From NCBI RefSeq assembly GCF_003390935.1, contig NZ_QNQZ01000001.1, positions 868,001-932,000 on the forward strand: 64,000 bases of DNA, in the 5' to 3' direction. A model generated the notes under the pieces. The model was not told the origin of the DNA and searched no databases. It saw only the letters and a list, made by a program, of their open reading frames with translations. The stretch is from Lewinella sp. IMCC34191 (GTDB taxonomy: Bacteria > Bacteroidota > Bacteroidia > Chitinophagales > Saprospiraceae). Made by a program: the position numbers and the translations under genes. This document shows, piece by piece, positions 34,323 through 43,337 of this stretch (position 1 is its first letter; each line of letters begins with the position of its first letter).

Positions 34323-35349
34323 TTACGATCGCTACGACCTGGAATTGATCGAGCCCTATACCATCGCCTACGAGACCATCGGGGCGGCGGTTAATTTCGT
34401 GCTGAAGGTCACGACCGATGACGGCTTCACCGGTTTCGGCTGCGCGGCGCCGGATATGGCCGTCACGGATGAATCGGCGGCCGACGTGGAACGGTCCATC
34501 CTCGATCACATCATGCCGGCGCTTATCGGTCAGAATCCTTTCCACTACGCCCGTCTCCTGGAGGAGCTGCGTACCACGATCAAGAGTTCAGCCCTGTCTA
34601 TGGTAGACAGCGCGCTCTACGACCTGGTCGCTAAGAAGGCCGGCGTACCGCTGTACGAATTTTTGGGCGGCTATCGCACGCAGATCGCGACCAGCGTGAC
34701 CATTGGTATTCTCGGGCTCGACGATACGATGGTCCGTGCACAGCAATACGTGGATCAGGGCTTCAATATTCTGAAGATCAAGGGAGGGCTGGATTACCAG
34801 GAGGATATCGCGCGCATCCGGGCCGTCCGGAAACGCTATCCCGAGGTGACGCTTCGCTTTGATGGCAACCAGGGTTATACGCTCGAACAGGCGCTGCACT
34901 TCATCAGCGCCGCTCAGCCGCTCGGCGTCGACATCCTCGAGCAGCCGACCAGCATCAACGAAGAGGCCGTGATGGGTACGCTGACTAGGGATTCCCCGAT
35001 CGCGGTTATGGCCGATGAAAGCCTGAAAACGCTCAGTGACGCATTCCGGCTGACGCAGCACGAGCTCACCGACATGATCAATATTAAATTGCAGAAGGTG
35101 GGCGGAATCTGGCCCTCGCTACACATCAATTCCGTCGCCAAATCGGCGGCCAATGACGTGATGGTGGGTTGTCTCGACGAATGCGGTCTCGGCATCGCCG
35201 CGGGCCTGCACTTTGCGCTGAGCCGCCCCAACATCGCCTACGCCGACCTGGATGGCCATCTGGACTTCAAGGTCGATCCCTTCAGTCACCTGTTTCGGTT
35301 GGAAAAAGGAATCCTTTATCCGAATGGCCGTCCGGGGCTGGGTACCTAG
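34303..35349 (+). CDS. Dipeptide epimerase / DgcA-like enzyme of the enolase superfamily
   Basis: 348 residues, mandelate racemase/muconate lactonizing fold. Visible site residues: KxK motif Lys158/Lys160 (NILKIKGG), metal ligands Asp187 (RFDGNQGY), Glu213 (ILEQP) and Asp238 (MADES), and the opposing base Lys262 (INIKLQKVGG). Near the C-terminus the DLD triplet (Asp315, Asp317) is the DxD motif of Ala-Glu-type dipeptide epimerases that grips the substrate amino group. Possible substrates are L-Ala-D/L-Glu from murein or N-acetyl-D-Glu (DgcA); context with DUF1611 favours the second. The start overlaps the DUF1611 gene by 20 bases, so translation is coupled. Convergent with the next gene, 3 bases away. 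Confidence 0.88.
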   Translation: MRITGIDYDRYDLELIEPYTIAYETIGAAVNFVLKVTTDDGFTGFGCAAPDMAVTDESAADVERSILDHIMPALIGQNPFHYARLLEELRTTIKSSALSMVDSALYDLVAKKAGVPLYEFLGGYRTQIATSVTIGILGLDDTMVRAQQYVDQGFNILKIKGGLDYQEDIARIRAVRKRYPEVTLRFDGNQGYTLEQALHFISAAQPLGVDILEQPTSINEEAVMGTLTRDSPIAVMADESLKTLSDAFRLTQHELTDMINIKLQKVGGIWPSLHINSVAKSAANDVMVGCLDECGLGIAAGLHFALSRPNIAYADLDGHLDFKVDPFSHLFRLEKGILYPNGRPGLGT

Positions 35350-35352
35350 CGC

Positions 35353-36207
35353 TTACTTCGTATAGGCGGTTTCATCGACCATCGCATCTTCCGGGGTGTC
35401 GAATACGGAATCATCGAAGGGGTTTTCGGAGAAAGCGACCCGCTCGAAACTGATGGTCGACCCGGGGGTGCCTTCGGTAATTTCGCCCTGCGCGGTATAG
35501 AGTACAATAACGGAGGGTACGATCAGGCCGTCGACGGTCTGCCATTCGTTGAACTCAACCATCTGACGAAGGTCCATATCCGCCACGGCCGGGTAGTTCA
35601 CGCTGAAAGTGGAGTATTTCAGCTGGTGGGTAGTTGGGTCGGTATAGAGCTGGTAGTCATTTCCGCCATCGCCCATCTCGTCGGGGACCTGAACATTGAA
35701 CTGATCCACGGTTTCCTCCCCGAACTCGGCTTCACCGGCGTAGGTGACGGTGAGGCCCGCATCGGCAAAGACGAAGGGCATGCCCATAAGGTAGAAGGAG
35801 GCCCCCTGGTAGAGCCGGGGCGGTACACCGGTCACCTGCATGTCGGGGGTGACCCAGGTCGTATCGCCGCGGGACACGATTTCGTATCCTTCCCCTTCGA
35901 TCTGGTGGTAGCGGTTGCCGAGGTTCACCTTGTGGTAGTCACTGATGGTACGGTCACCGTCACCGGTGGGGAAGCCGTTGATGAGGAAGCTGAGGCCTTT
36001 CACATTGTTCCAATTGGCCAGGCCGCCGTGCGCCTCGAGCACTTCGACGAATTCGGGCGCCATATTAGCGGGGACGAGTTCTTCCTCGATCGCTTCTTCC
36101 GTTTCCGGCAGGTCCGCCGTGCTCGTTTCCGTGGTGGTATCGTTGCTATCGCAGCTGCACAGCGCAAGGAAGCATAGGGCAAACAGGTGGGTATAAATAG
36201 TCTTCAT
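35353..36207 (-). CDS. Lipoprotein, DUF6503-like
   Basis: 284 residues. The lipobox ALCSC gives an acylated Cys near residue 19 followed by DSND, acidic as in Bacteroidota surface lipoproteins. After an acidic linker (TEEAIEEELVP) the domain begins with FVEVLEAHGGLANWNNVKGLSFLING and continues as a half-barrel of beta-strands (YHQIEGEGYEIVSRGDTTWVTPD), similar to the DUF6503/LolA-like folds of this phylum. Function unknown. A copy of the GC-rich element lies 53 bases upstream, so it has its own promoter region. Confidence 0.75.
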   Translation of the reverse strand: MKTIYTHLFALCFLALCSCDSNDTTTETSTADLPETEEAIEEELVPANMAPEFVEVLEAHGGLANWNNVKGLSFLINGFPTGDGDRTISDYHKVNLGNRYHQIEGEGYEIVSRGDTTWVTPDMQVTGVPPRLYQGASFYLMGMPFVFADAGLTVTYAGEAEFGEETVDQFNVQVPDEMGDGGNDYQLYTDPTTHQLKYSTFSVNYPAVADMDLRQMVEFNEWQTVDGLIVPSVIVLYTAQGEITEGTPGSTISFERVAFSENPFDDSVFDTPEDAMVDETAYTK

Positions 36208-36259
36208 AGTGTGGGATTATCTACTATTTATCGGCCACAGTTCAATGATTGTTCAGCGG

Positions 36260-36276
36260 GCGGCGGAGCGCAGGTA
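36260..36276 (-). promoter_or_regulatory. Copy 4 of the TACCTGCGCTCCGCCGC upstream element
   Basis: A perfect 17-base copy on the minus strand, between the RluA-type gene and the DUF6503-like lipoprotein gene, 52 bases before the latter's ATG and oriented towards it. Confidence 0.55.
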
Positions 36277-36284
36277 ATAAGCGC

Positions 36285-37964
36285 TCAAAAGGGAACGGGT
36301 GAATCGACTTCCATCCGTTGCCTGGTAATCGGATGTACGAAAGCCAACCAGGCGGCGTGCAGGCACAGCCGGTCACCGGGTTCTCCGTAGAGGTCGTCAC
36401 CTACGATCGGCGCGTTCAGGCCCTCCGGGTGGGCGCAGTGTACCCGTAGCTGATGGGTGCGGCCGGTGACCGGCCAGAGATCAACGCGGGTGGTAGCGGC
36501 ATCGGTGTCGACAATACGCCAGCGGGTGCGGGCGGTCTTTCCGTGTATCTGACAAACGATCTGCCGCGGCCGGTCATTTAAATCACCGCGGAGGGGTAGA
36601 TCGATGTACCCTTCCACTCCCTCCGGCTTGCCGCGTATCAGTGCCTGGTACCGCTTTTCCACGGAGCGGCGGAAGAACTGGCGTTGCAGCTTTTTGTGAA
36701 CCTCCTTGCTTTTAGACACCAGCAACAGGCCGCTGGTAGACATATCCAGACGATGTACGACGAGGGGGCCCGTCGCCTCCGGGTATTGGTTGCGAAGTCG
36801 GTGCTGTACGGAATCCTCGATGTGACGGCCGGGCACGGAGAGGAACTCGTGGGGCTTGTCAATCACGAGCAGGTATTCGTCTTCGTACACGGTCCGTAAC
36901 TGCTTGTCTTGGGCGGGATTTACCAGTAGCGGATTCGGGTCCACCGATAGGCCCTGTAGCATGTGGGAGAGGATGGGTTCGCATTTTCCCTTGCAGGCCG
37001 GGTAGTACTGTCCGTGCTGGCGAATTTCGGAACCCGGCGACTGGCCCCACCAGAACTCAGCCAGCGCCACCGGACGAAATCCGTTCGCGAAGGCGTACTG
37101 CAGGAGCTTCGGCGCGGCGCATTCCCCCGCTCCGGCGGGAGGTACGCCGAATACCGTCTCGGAAAAAATGCTGCCCAGCCCCCGCGACTTTCCCTCCGCG
37201 TTCAGAAAGGCATACTCCGTAAAGATGCGCTCCTGGAGGGAGGCGGACATCTCCCGTCGCCGGGTTTCGGTAGCGGCTATTTCTGCTTCCAAGCGGGCCA
37301 AATCCTCCTCGGCCAGCTTTACGCGGTGTTCTACCGCTCGCTTCAGGTCTTTGAGCCCATAGCTTTCCCGGATACTCTCGGCGGCAAGCGCTTTCTCCAG
37401 GGCTTCGATCTCTCCGGCCGGTAAATGACTTGCCTCCTCCCGGAGCCGGCGTCGCCGCTTTTTACCGGCCTTTACGGCCTGCCGTTCCGCCGTAAGCTGT
37501 TCCTTGGCTTGCTCGTGGGTGATCCGTAGCGTCTCCTTGGCTTCCTTGTAGGCCGGGCGGGCACGAAGCGCTTCAAGTTCCTTGGTGACCTCGTTTATTT
37601 CGGCCTCTCCGCCGCGGTAGAAGCCGGATATGTCCAGGAGGTCATAGACCGGGGGGACGAAGCCGGGTAGGTGGTTGCTGTCTGCCAGTTTTCCGGAGTA
37701 GGCAGCCAGGTAGCCCAGTCGGCCTTCCCCATCCCGGACCACCAGTACACCGAACATCTTACCCTGGCGGCCGGTCCCGGATTCTTTCAGCCCGAAATCG
37801 AACTTCCACGATTTCTCACTTTGCAAATGGGCCTGCAGGTCCTGGGCCGCGGCCGTCGCCAGCGGGTGCGGACGGTAGTAGAAAGGGAACGTAAAGCGGT
37901 CGGGTGGGGGAGTGGTCTCCGTCCCGGTGGGAAGGCGGTGCAGCAGCTTGTCGGAAGGATCCAT
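36285..37964 (-). CDS. RluA-family pseudouridine synthase with long N-terminal extension
   Basis: 559 residues; the usual catalytic RluA core is about 220. The core is at about 340-559: VIDKPHEFLSVPG, the catalytic HRLDMSTSGLLLVSKS (Asp is the nucleophile), LPLRGD, and TGRTHQLRVHCAHP. Residues 1-150 form a mixed domain (FPFYYRPHPLATAAAQDL), then a long coiled coil at about 140-250 rich in Glu, Lys and Arg. A Cys-rich stretch follows (YYPACKGKCEPILSHM), which could bind a metal. Large versions of this kind exist in Bacteroidota and Gammaproteobacteria; their RNA target is not known to me. A TACCTTCG -7-like box at 37974 lies 9 bases before the ATG. Confidence 0.88.
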   Translation of the reverse strand: MDPSDKLLHRLPTGTETTPPPDRFTFPFYYRPHPLATAAAQDLQAHLQSEKSWKFDFGLKESGTGRQGKMFGVLVVRDGEGRLGYLAAYSGKLADSNHLPGFVPPVYDLLDISGFYRGGEAEINEVTKELEALRARPAYKEAKETLRITHEQAKEQLTAERQAVKAGKKRRRRLREEASHLPAGEIEALEKALAAESIRESYGLKDLKRAVEHRVKLAEEDLARLEAEIAATETRRREMSASLQERIFTEYAFLNAEGKSRGLGSIFSETVFGVPPAGAGECAAPKLLQYAFANGFRPVALAEFWWGQSPGSEIRQHGQYYPACKGKCEPILSHMLQGLSVDPNPLLVNPAQDKQLRTVYEDEYLLVIDKPHEFLSVPGRHIEDSVQHRLRNQYPEATGPLVVHRLDMSTSGLLLVSKSKEVHKKLQRQFFRRSVEKRYQALIRGKPEGVEGYIDLPLRGDLNDRPRQIVCQIHGKTARTRWRIVDTDAATTRVDLWPVTGRTHQLRVHCAHPEGLNAPIVGDDLYGEPGDRLCLHAAWLAFVHPITRQRMEVDSPVPF

Positions 37965-38016
37965 ACGAGCGGCGAAGGTACACGCTTCGGCTGCAAGCCT
38001 CTGGTCATACCCAGGT

Positions 38017-41000
38017 CTATTTCGTCGGCGTGGTGCGGTCGTAGGCGGTTAGCTCCCCCTCCCGCACGCCTACCATTAGCTTATTTTGAAAGGTGGCCAG
38101 CGAGCGTACCGATCCCCTGAACTGAAGACCGGAGCGTGCCTGTGGGACGTACGCGAAAGAGCCGTCGCCACGCCCGCGTAGCAGGGTTCCGGTGTTGGCA
38201 TCGGAGCTGCCGTAGCGTAAGCGGGCTTTGGTTTCGTTGCCGGCGAGGATAAGGTCCGTATGCCCGTCGCCGTCGGCATCCAAACTGGCGGCCGCGTATA
38301 CCGGCGCGTATTGCGCCTCGACGGGTAGGGCCGCAAGCTCGAAAATACCGTCGTCGTTCTGCAAAAAAAGACTCGTTTCCAATCGGTCCGCTACTAAATG
38401 CTGGCCCTCTTTCTCGAGACGAGATTCTAATTCCTCGGTAGTGACATCGGCATAGCTGGCGTAGTTGGTGTAGCGGGCCCGCTGGCCACTGAGCTGAGCG
38501 AGCAGTTCGTCCCTGGTCAGGTCGGGATATCGGGTCCCGTGGATGTAGTAGCTAAAGATCGGATCGATGCTGCCATTGTTATCCTGGTCGGCGGCGTACA
38601 GGGTAACCGGGCTTTCCGGAGTCGCACCGTACTGATTGTTGCGCCCCTCGTTACCCACTAGCATGTCGACGCGCCCGTCTCCGTTGAAATCGTCGAGTAA
38701 CAGGGTGTACCACCATCCCTTCGGTGATGCCGGAAAGTAATCCTCCGTGACATTCCGGACGTTGCGCCCATCGGTGGATAGGACCGTGACCGGCATCCAT
38801 TCGCCGACGACGATCAACTCGGCCTGGCCATCCCCGTCCAGGTCGTGCCAGGCGGCGTCGGTTACTAACTCCAACTCACGTAGCGCATTGCCTTCAGGCA
38901 GCTCCAGCGGTTGATAGTTGCCGTAGGCATCCGCGACGAGCAGGTAGCTCCATTCAGCGACGGGATAGGATCCGGGTAGGGCATGACCACCCAGGAAGAT
39001 CAAGGGGTACCCGGAGCTAGGCCCCGTACCCCCTATAGCTACCGTACTCGCCGGACCGGATATGTCGGGAAAGGTTTGCGCTACGGAGAACCGGCCGTCC
39101 CCTTGGTTGGCGAGCCAGTAGTCCGGCTGGAACTCCCCGTCCGATCCCATACCGTAGCCCCCCTGGGCTACGTAGATGTCTGGGAGCCGATCGTTATTCA
39201 GGTCGGCAACGGCCAGGTCGGTGATCCGGTGGGTGTTGGTGGAGGTACGACCGATCGTAAGCGGCTTTTGCATAGAGCCGTTCGGCTGCTGCAGGTACAG
39301 CTCTACGCCTTTACTCGCGCTGCCGGCAATCAACAGATCCTCGTATCCATCGGCATTCAGATCGTGGGTGACCATCACCGGGCCGGTAGAGGACAGGTTC
39401 CTGGGGAGCAGGGCCTGGCGGTCGAAATCACGAAGACCAGGACCGTCGTCGGTATAAAATACGGGGGAAGGGGCCGTTGAAAAATAGGATTGCGCTATCG
39501 GCATCTCGGTTGCGGCGGCAGGCGAAGCGGCGTCCTGCTCAACTGAGAGACGCTGATTGGCCGCGATGTCCCGGAATTCGGATACCGATCCATTCGGCCA
39601 GTTTATGAGCAGGCTTTCTACCTGCGCTGCGTCGCCCAAACCGAAATGTAGAACGGGCGGGCTGCTGGAGAGATAGCCCCGGTTCGGGAAATACTCCTGC
39701 ACCTGAACCGTACCGTTTACCTCGATAGCGACTTTAGCTCCGATGGCTTGGGTATTGGGTGCATCACCTCGCAAAGCCACCTGCAAGTAGTTACCGTCGC
39801 TGGTTTCGTTGCGGTACAGGAAGGCCGGTTGGTTGATATTATTTATCGCGAGGTCCAAGTCACCGTCGTTGTCGAGGTCCACGGCAACGGCACCATTGCT
39901 GTTAGAGGGCCGGTCCAGCCCCCATTCAGCTGTTACGTCGTCAAAACCTTCCTTTTGGCCATTCCGGAAAATAACATTACTCAGGTCGGATGCCGGCATT
40001 TCCTTCAGCATCTCGAGTACGTCGGTTCGTTGTAATCTGCCCCGGGCTGCTACGAAATCGTCCATGTATTTGATGAAGTCCATGTTGGTATAGTCCCGCA
40101 GGTAGCCATTGGTGACATGCAGGTCCTTCCAGCCGTCGTTGTCGAAATCGCTCAGCAGTGCCGACCAGCTCCAGTCGGTGGCGCTCACGCCGGCGAGCTG
40201 CCCGATTTCGGCGAAACTGCCGTCGCCGCGGTTGAGATGGAGCATGTTGCGCATGGTTTGCTCCGTAAATCCGCTCGCCCGGTTCAGGTCGTGGCGTGAG
40301 CGGTTGTCGTCCGCCATGAGCAGCTTGCGCCGGTGATTATCGGCCGGGAGCATATCCAGGGTGAAAATATCGGGTAGGCCGTCGTTGTTGATGTCCGCGA
40401 TGTCGTTCCCCATGCTGAAGTGGCTGGTGTGCCCGATTCGCTGGCTGAGTTCGTCGGTAAAAGTTCCGTCGCCGTTATTGATGTAGAGGTAGTCCGGTAC
40501 TTCGTAATCGTTGGAGAGGTAAAAATCGGGTAAGCCGTCTCCGTTGATGTCACTGAGTGCGAGCCCCAGGCCGTAGCTGAGGGGCGAGCCATTGATGTTC
40601 GCCGCTTCGGTCACGTCGGCATATTTCCCGTCATCGTTGCGGTAGAGCCGCAGGCCCCGTTCGGGGTCATCCGTCCGGAGCAGTTGTTGCGTTTTTTGGG
40701 CGTTGAGAATGGGCAGAGACTTCGGGTTGTGGTTGAGCAGCAAGAGGTCCAGGTCGTCATCCCCATCGTAGTCGACGAAGTATCCCTGGTTGCTGAATGC
40801 CGGGGCGTCAAGACCATAGTCCGCGGCAGCCTCCCGGAAGCGGGGTACGCCACTTTCATCCGTGCCGGTGTTGACGAACAGTTGATTGCGGCGCTTGGCC
40901 GCCGGAAGCATACCGGAATAGGAGACATATAAATCGGGTCGGTCATCCGCGTTGATATCCACCACCGTGACGCCCGTTTTCCAGGGGCCCGGTCGACCCG

Positions 41001-41340
41001 CGGTCTGGCTTACTTCGGTGACGTCCTCGAATTTCCAGTCGCCCCGGTTCAGGTAGAGTTGATTCTCGGCCAGGTTACTGGTAAAGTAGAGATCAATATT
41101 TCCATCCAGGTTGAAGTCCGCCGCGGCTACGCCTCCCCCGTTGTAGAAGTACTCATACATGAGGATATTCGTATTGGGTCCTTCGGTGAGTAGGTTGCTG
41201 AACGACAGCCCGCTCTCTTGCGGACTGACCAGGGTGAAACGGGGTGCCGGCAGGTCCGGGGGGGTATCCGCATCCGACGAACAGCCGCAGAACAAAGCCC
41301 AGAGGCACAACCAACAGGACAGCAAGGAGGAAAAGCGCAT
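38017..41340 (-). CDS. Large FG-GAP/VCBS repeat lipoprotein with ASPIC/UnbV domain (CRTAC1-like)
   Basis: 1107 residues. Lipobox LFCGCSSD near residue 20. Many FG-GAP repeats of the form D-x-N-x-D-G-x-x-D-L with a following hydrophobic strand (VAAADFNLDGNIDLYF, VVDINADDRPDLYVSY, DFDNDGWKDLHVTNG, VDLDNDGDLDLAINN) make two Ca-binding beta-propellers. Between them, at about 525-600, lies the ASPIC/UnbV segment (NTQAIGAKVAIEVNG, FPNRGYLSSS, VESLLINWPNGS). Such proteins often travel with SusC/SusD pairs; this gene follows susD on the same strand but a strong terminator lies between. Ligand unknown. A TATCTTTC box ends 4 nt before the ATG. Confidence 0.9.
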   Translation of the reverse strand: MRFSSLLSCWLCLWALFCGCSSDADTPPDLPAPRFTLVSPQESGLSFSNLLTEGPNTNILMYEYFYNGGGVAAADFNLDGNIDLYFTSNLAENQLYLNRGDWKFEDVTEVSQTAGRPGPWKTGVTVVDINADDRPDLYVSYSGMLPAAKRRNQLFVNTGTDESGVPRFREAAADYGLDAPAFSNQGYFVDYDGDDDLDLLLLNHNPKSLPILNAQKTQQLLRTDDPERGLRLYRNDDGKYADVTEAANINGSPLSYGLGLALSDINGDGLPDFYLSNDYEVPDYLYINNGDGTFTDELSQRIGHTSHFSMGNDIADINNDGLPDIFTLDMLPADNHRRKLLMADDNRSRHDLNRASGFTEQTMRNMLHLNRGDGSFAEIGQLAGVSATDWSWSALLSDFDNDGWKDLHVTNGYLRDYTNMDFIKYMDDFVAARGRLQRTDVLEMLKEMPASDLSNVIFRNGQKEGFDDVTAEWGLDRPSNSNGAVAVDLDNDGDLDLAINNINQPAFLYRNETSDGNYLQVALRGDAPNTQAIGAKVAIEVNGTVQVQEYFPNRGYLSSSPPVLHFGLGDAAQVESLLINWPNGSVSEFRDIAANQRLSVEQDAASPAAATEMPIAQSYFSTAPSPVFYTDDGPGLRDFDRQALLPRNLSSTGPVMVTHDLNADGYEDLLIAGSASKGVELYLQQPNGSMQKPLTIGRTSTNTHRITDLAVADLNNDRLPDIYVAQGGYGMGSDGEFQPDYWLANQGDGRFSVAQTFPDISGPASTVAIGGTGPSSGYPLIFLGGHALPGSYPVAEWSYLLVADAYGNYQPLELPEGNALRELELVTDAAWHDLDGDGQAELIVVGEWMPVTVLSTDGRNVRNVTEDYFPASPKGWWYTLLLDDFNGDGRVDMLVGNEGRNNQYGATPESPVTLYAADQDNNGSIDPIFSYYIHGTRYPDLTRDELLAQLSGQRARYTNYASYADVTTEELESRLEKEGQHLVADRLETSLFLQNDDGIFELAALPVEAQYAPVYAAASLDADGDGHTDLILAGNETKARLRYGSSDANTGTLLRGRGDGSFAYVPQARSGLQFRGSVRSLATFQNKLMVGVREGELTAYDRTTPTK

Positions 41341-41371
41341 AAGGGAAAGATAAAGCGGGCGGGGTACAACG

Positions 41372-41412
41372 AAAAAGGTCCGTTCTCGTCGGCAACGAAA
41401 ACGGACCTTTCT
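41372..41412 (-). terminator. Terminator after susC-susD
   Basis: On either strand AAAGGTCCGTT-TCGT pairs with ACGA-AACGGACCTTT (41374-41389 and 41395-41410) around a 5-base loop, with one mismatch. On the minus strand the stem is followed by further T. It separates susD from the FG-GAP gene, which therefore has its own promoter or is reached only by read-through. Confidence 0.8.
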
Positions 41413-41427
41413 GTTAAGTGGGATTAC

Positions 41428-43335
41428 TTAATATCCCGGATTCTGGATCAGTAACTCGTTCCGGTTCATTTCGTTCCGGTCGATGGGTCGGAAGAACATC
41501 TTATCGTCCCACATTCGGTCTTCTTCCGGTACGACGGTCGGTTCGTAAATGTAATTGTAAACGTCCGTGTCGTAGTGGTACGGGTCATGGGCCGACTGGC
41601 CTTCCTTGAGGTTTGCGGTCACGTCGATTCCCATGAGCGGGCGTCCTTGGGTTTCTTCGGCAATGAGCCACCGGCGGACGTCGTGGTAGCGGTGCTCCTC
41701 GTAGGCCAGTTCGATGCGGCGCTCATTGCGGTAGCGATCCACTAGGTCATCGCCGCTTTCGGTAATCTCCGGCATACCGGCCCGGTAACGAATGCGGTTA
41801 AGCCAGTCCAGCGCCTCACTCTCCGCGCCTACTTCCAGACTCGCCTCGATGTAATTCAGTACGACTTCTGTGTAGCGAATGAAGGGCCAGGGAAGGGTGT
41901 TGAAGTTGGAGGTGTTGTCGACGACCGCGGGATCCGGATCGGAGAACTTACGGGAGTAGTAGTGCGTACGGGAACCGTTCCAATCTTCTACCGATGATTC
42001 GCGGGTGTCCAGACCGGGGATGTATACCGTTTCGCCACTGTCGTTGGTGTTGCCGGAATCATACGCTCCGGTTTGCACTTCATCGTAGGGGTCGCGGGCG
42101 GCAACGTCCGCTGGACGGGGTTTCCAGGGGGCGCCGTCGTAGAGAAAATTAGCGTAGAAGCGGGGATCCCGATCGGTGTAAGGAGCTTCGGCGTGGTCCT
42201 CGTTATCCCAGTCGAAGGGCGTTCCGTCCATCATTTCGAAATCGTCAACCAACGCACCGATGGGCGTATTTCCGGCCCAGTTATGGTATCCGTTCGGCCC
42301 GTTGAACATGGCGAAAAGGATCTCATTGTACGTGCTGGCTACGGCACGTTCGAAGATGAGTTCACTTGATGCCTGGGCATCCACTCCGGGGGCCGCACTA
42401 CCTCCGCCCATATAGATGGAGATGTGGTTCATGGTACCTTCCTCGGCCGATACGGGGGCGGTTAGATCCAACTTATAGCCATTGGTGGCGTCCAGCACGA
42501 CCCGGGCAGCATCCCGCGCATCTCTCCAGCGCTGTTCCTGGTCTCCGCTGGTGTACGCCACCAGTTCGATGTTGCCATACTGGGACATCGTCGGAGAGGC
42601 GGCTTGCAGCTTCGTGGCGTCGTGTTCGTCGCTTGCTGCATAAAGTAAAACGCGGGCTTTCAGGGCCTGGGCGGACAGCATGGAGGCACGGCCGGAAGCG
42701 GTCGGCTTGCCTTCGAGCATGGTTATCGCATTTTCCAGGTCGGCAAGGATAAAGTCTATGGTTTCCGCCCAGGTAGAGCGCGCGATACTGTAATCCTCAT
42801 CCAGGCCGTAGGGTGTTGAAATCAGGGGCACCCCACCGTAAAAGCGCGCCAGCTGGTGATAGTAATAGGCCCGCAGGAAGTGGGACTCGCCCATCAGGCG
42901 TTCGCGAAGCTCATCGTCCGTGAAGGTGGACGTGGGGAGCTCCTGCAGGGCGATGTTGGCCTGCCGGATGGCAGAATACATATTACCGTAGGAATAGGTC
43001 CCACTAGTCCAGGCGGTGTTGTCCGGCGCTTCGTTTCCTTCGTTAAAAATATCGATTCGGCGGCCGGGGTGCGTGAACAGCGCTTCATCGGTCAGGCTGG
43101 CGAGCATTTGCTCGTCGAATCCCCCGCGACCGAGGAAGGTGTAAACGTTGAAAACAAACGCTTCGGCGAGCGGACCGTCGCCCCACGTCGCCTGGCTGGA
43201 TATACTTCCTAGCGGCTCGGTGTTCAAAAATTCGTCGTCACAGGCCGAAACCAGCAACATGGTAAAGATTCCCACCACCGTAAGCAAGCGGAAACCGGTC
43301 TTGTAAAGAATGGACATGGTCGGTTTGATTTGCAT
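41428..43335 (-). CDS. susD: SusD/RagB-family nutrient-binding outer membrane lipoprotein
   Basis: 635 residues. Signal peptide with lipobox LLVSAC (Cys32 from this ATG; Cys26 if the ATG at 43317 is used) followed by DDEF, the acidic pattern that routes lipoproteins to the surface. The N-terminal SusD-like part reads NTEPLGSISSQATW and NMYSAIRQANIALQEL; the TPR-like region GESHFLRAYYYHQLARFYGGVPL is highly typical; the C-terminal RagB domain ends with EERIELAYEEHRYHDVRRW-like sequence (YRNERRIELAYEEHRYHD). It caps the SusC channel and binds a glycan or peptide. Its ATG is 2 bases after the SusC stop, so the two are one operon. Ligand unknown: no glycoside hydrolase is adjacent. Confidence 0.95.
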   Translation of the reverse strand: MQIKPTMSILYKTGFRLLTVVGIFTMLLVSACDDEFLNTEPLGSISSQATWGDGPLAEAFVFNVYTFLGRGGFDEQMLASLTDEALFTHPGRRIDIFNEGNEAPDNTAWTSGTYSYGNMYSAIRQANIALQELPTSTFTDDELRERLMGESHFLRAYYYHQLARFYGGVPLISTPYGLDEDYSIARSTWAETIDFILADLENAITMLEGKPTASGRASMLSAQALKARVLLYAASDEHDATKLQAASPTMSQYGNIELVAYTSGDQEQRWRDARDAARVVLDATNGYKLDLTAPVSAEEGTMNHISIYMGGGSAAPGVDAQASSELIFERAVASTYNEILFAMFNGPNGYHNWAGNTPIGALVDDFEMMDGTPFDWDNEDHAEAPYTDRDPRFYANFLYDGAPWKPRPADVAARDPYDEVQTGAYDSGNTNDSGETVYIPGLDTRESSVEDWNGSRTHYYSRKFSDPDPAVVDNTSNFNTLPWPFIRYTEVVLNYIEASLEVGAESEALDWLNRIRYRAGMPEITESGDDLVDRYRNERRIELAYEEHRYHDVRRWLIAEETQGRPLMGIDVTANLKEGQSAHDPYHYDTDVYNYIYEPTVVPEEDRMWDDKMFFRPIDRNEMNRNELLIQNPGY

Positions 43336-43337
43336 GA

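Noticed and set aside
35626-36177. 183-codon frame antisense to the DUF6503-like lipoprotein
   Set aside because: Val/Gly/His-rich composition typical of a mirror of a real gene.
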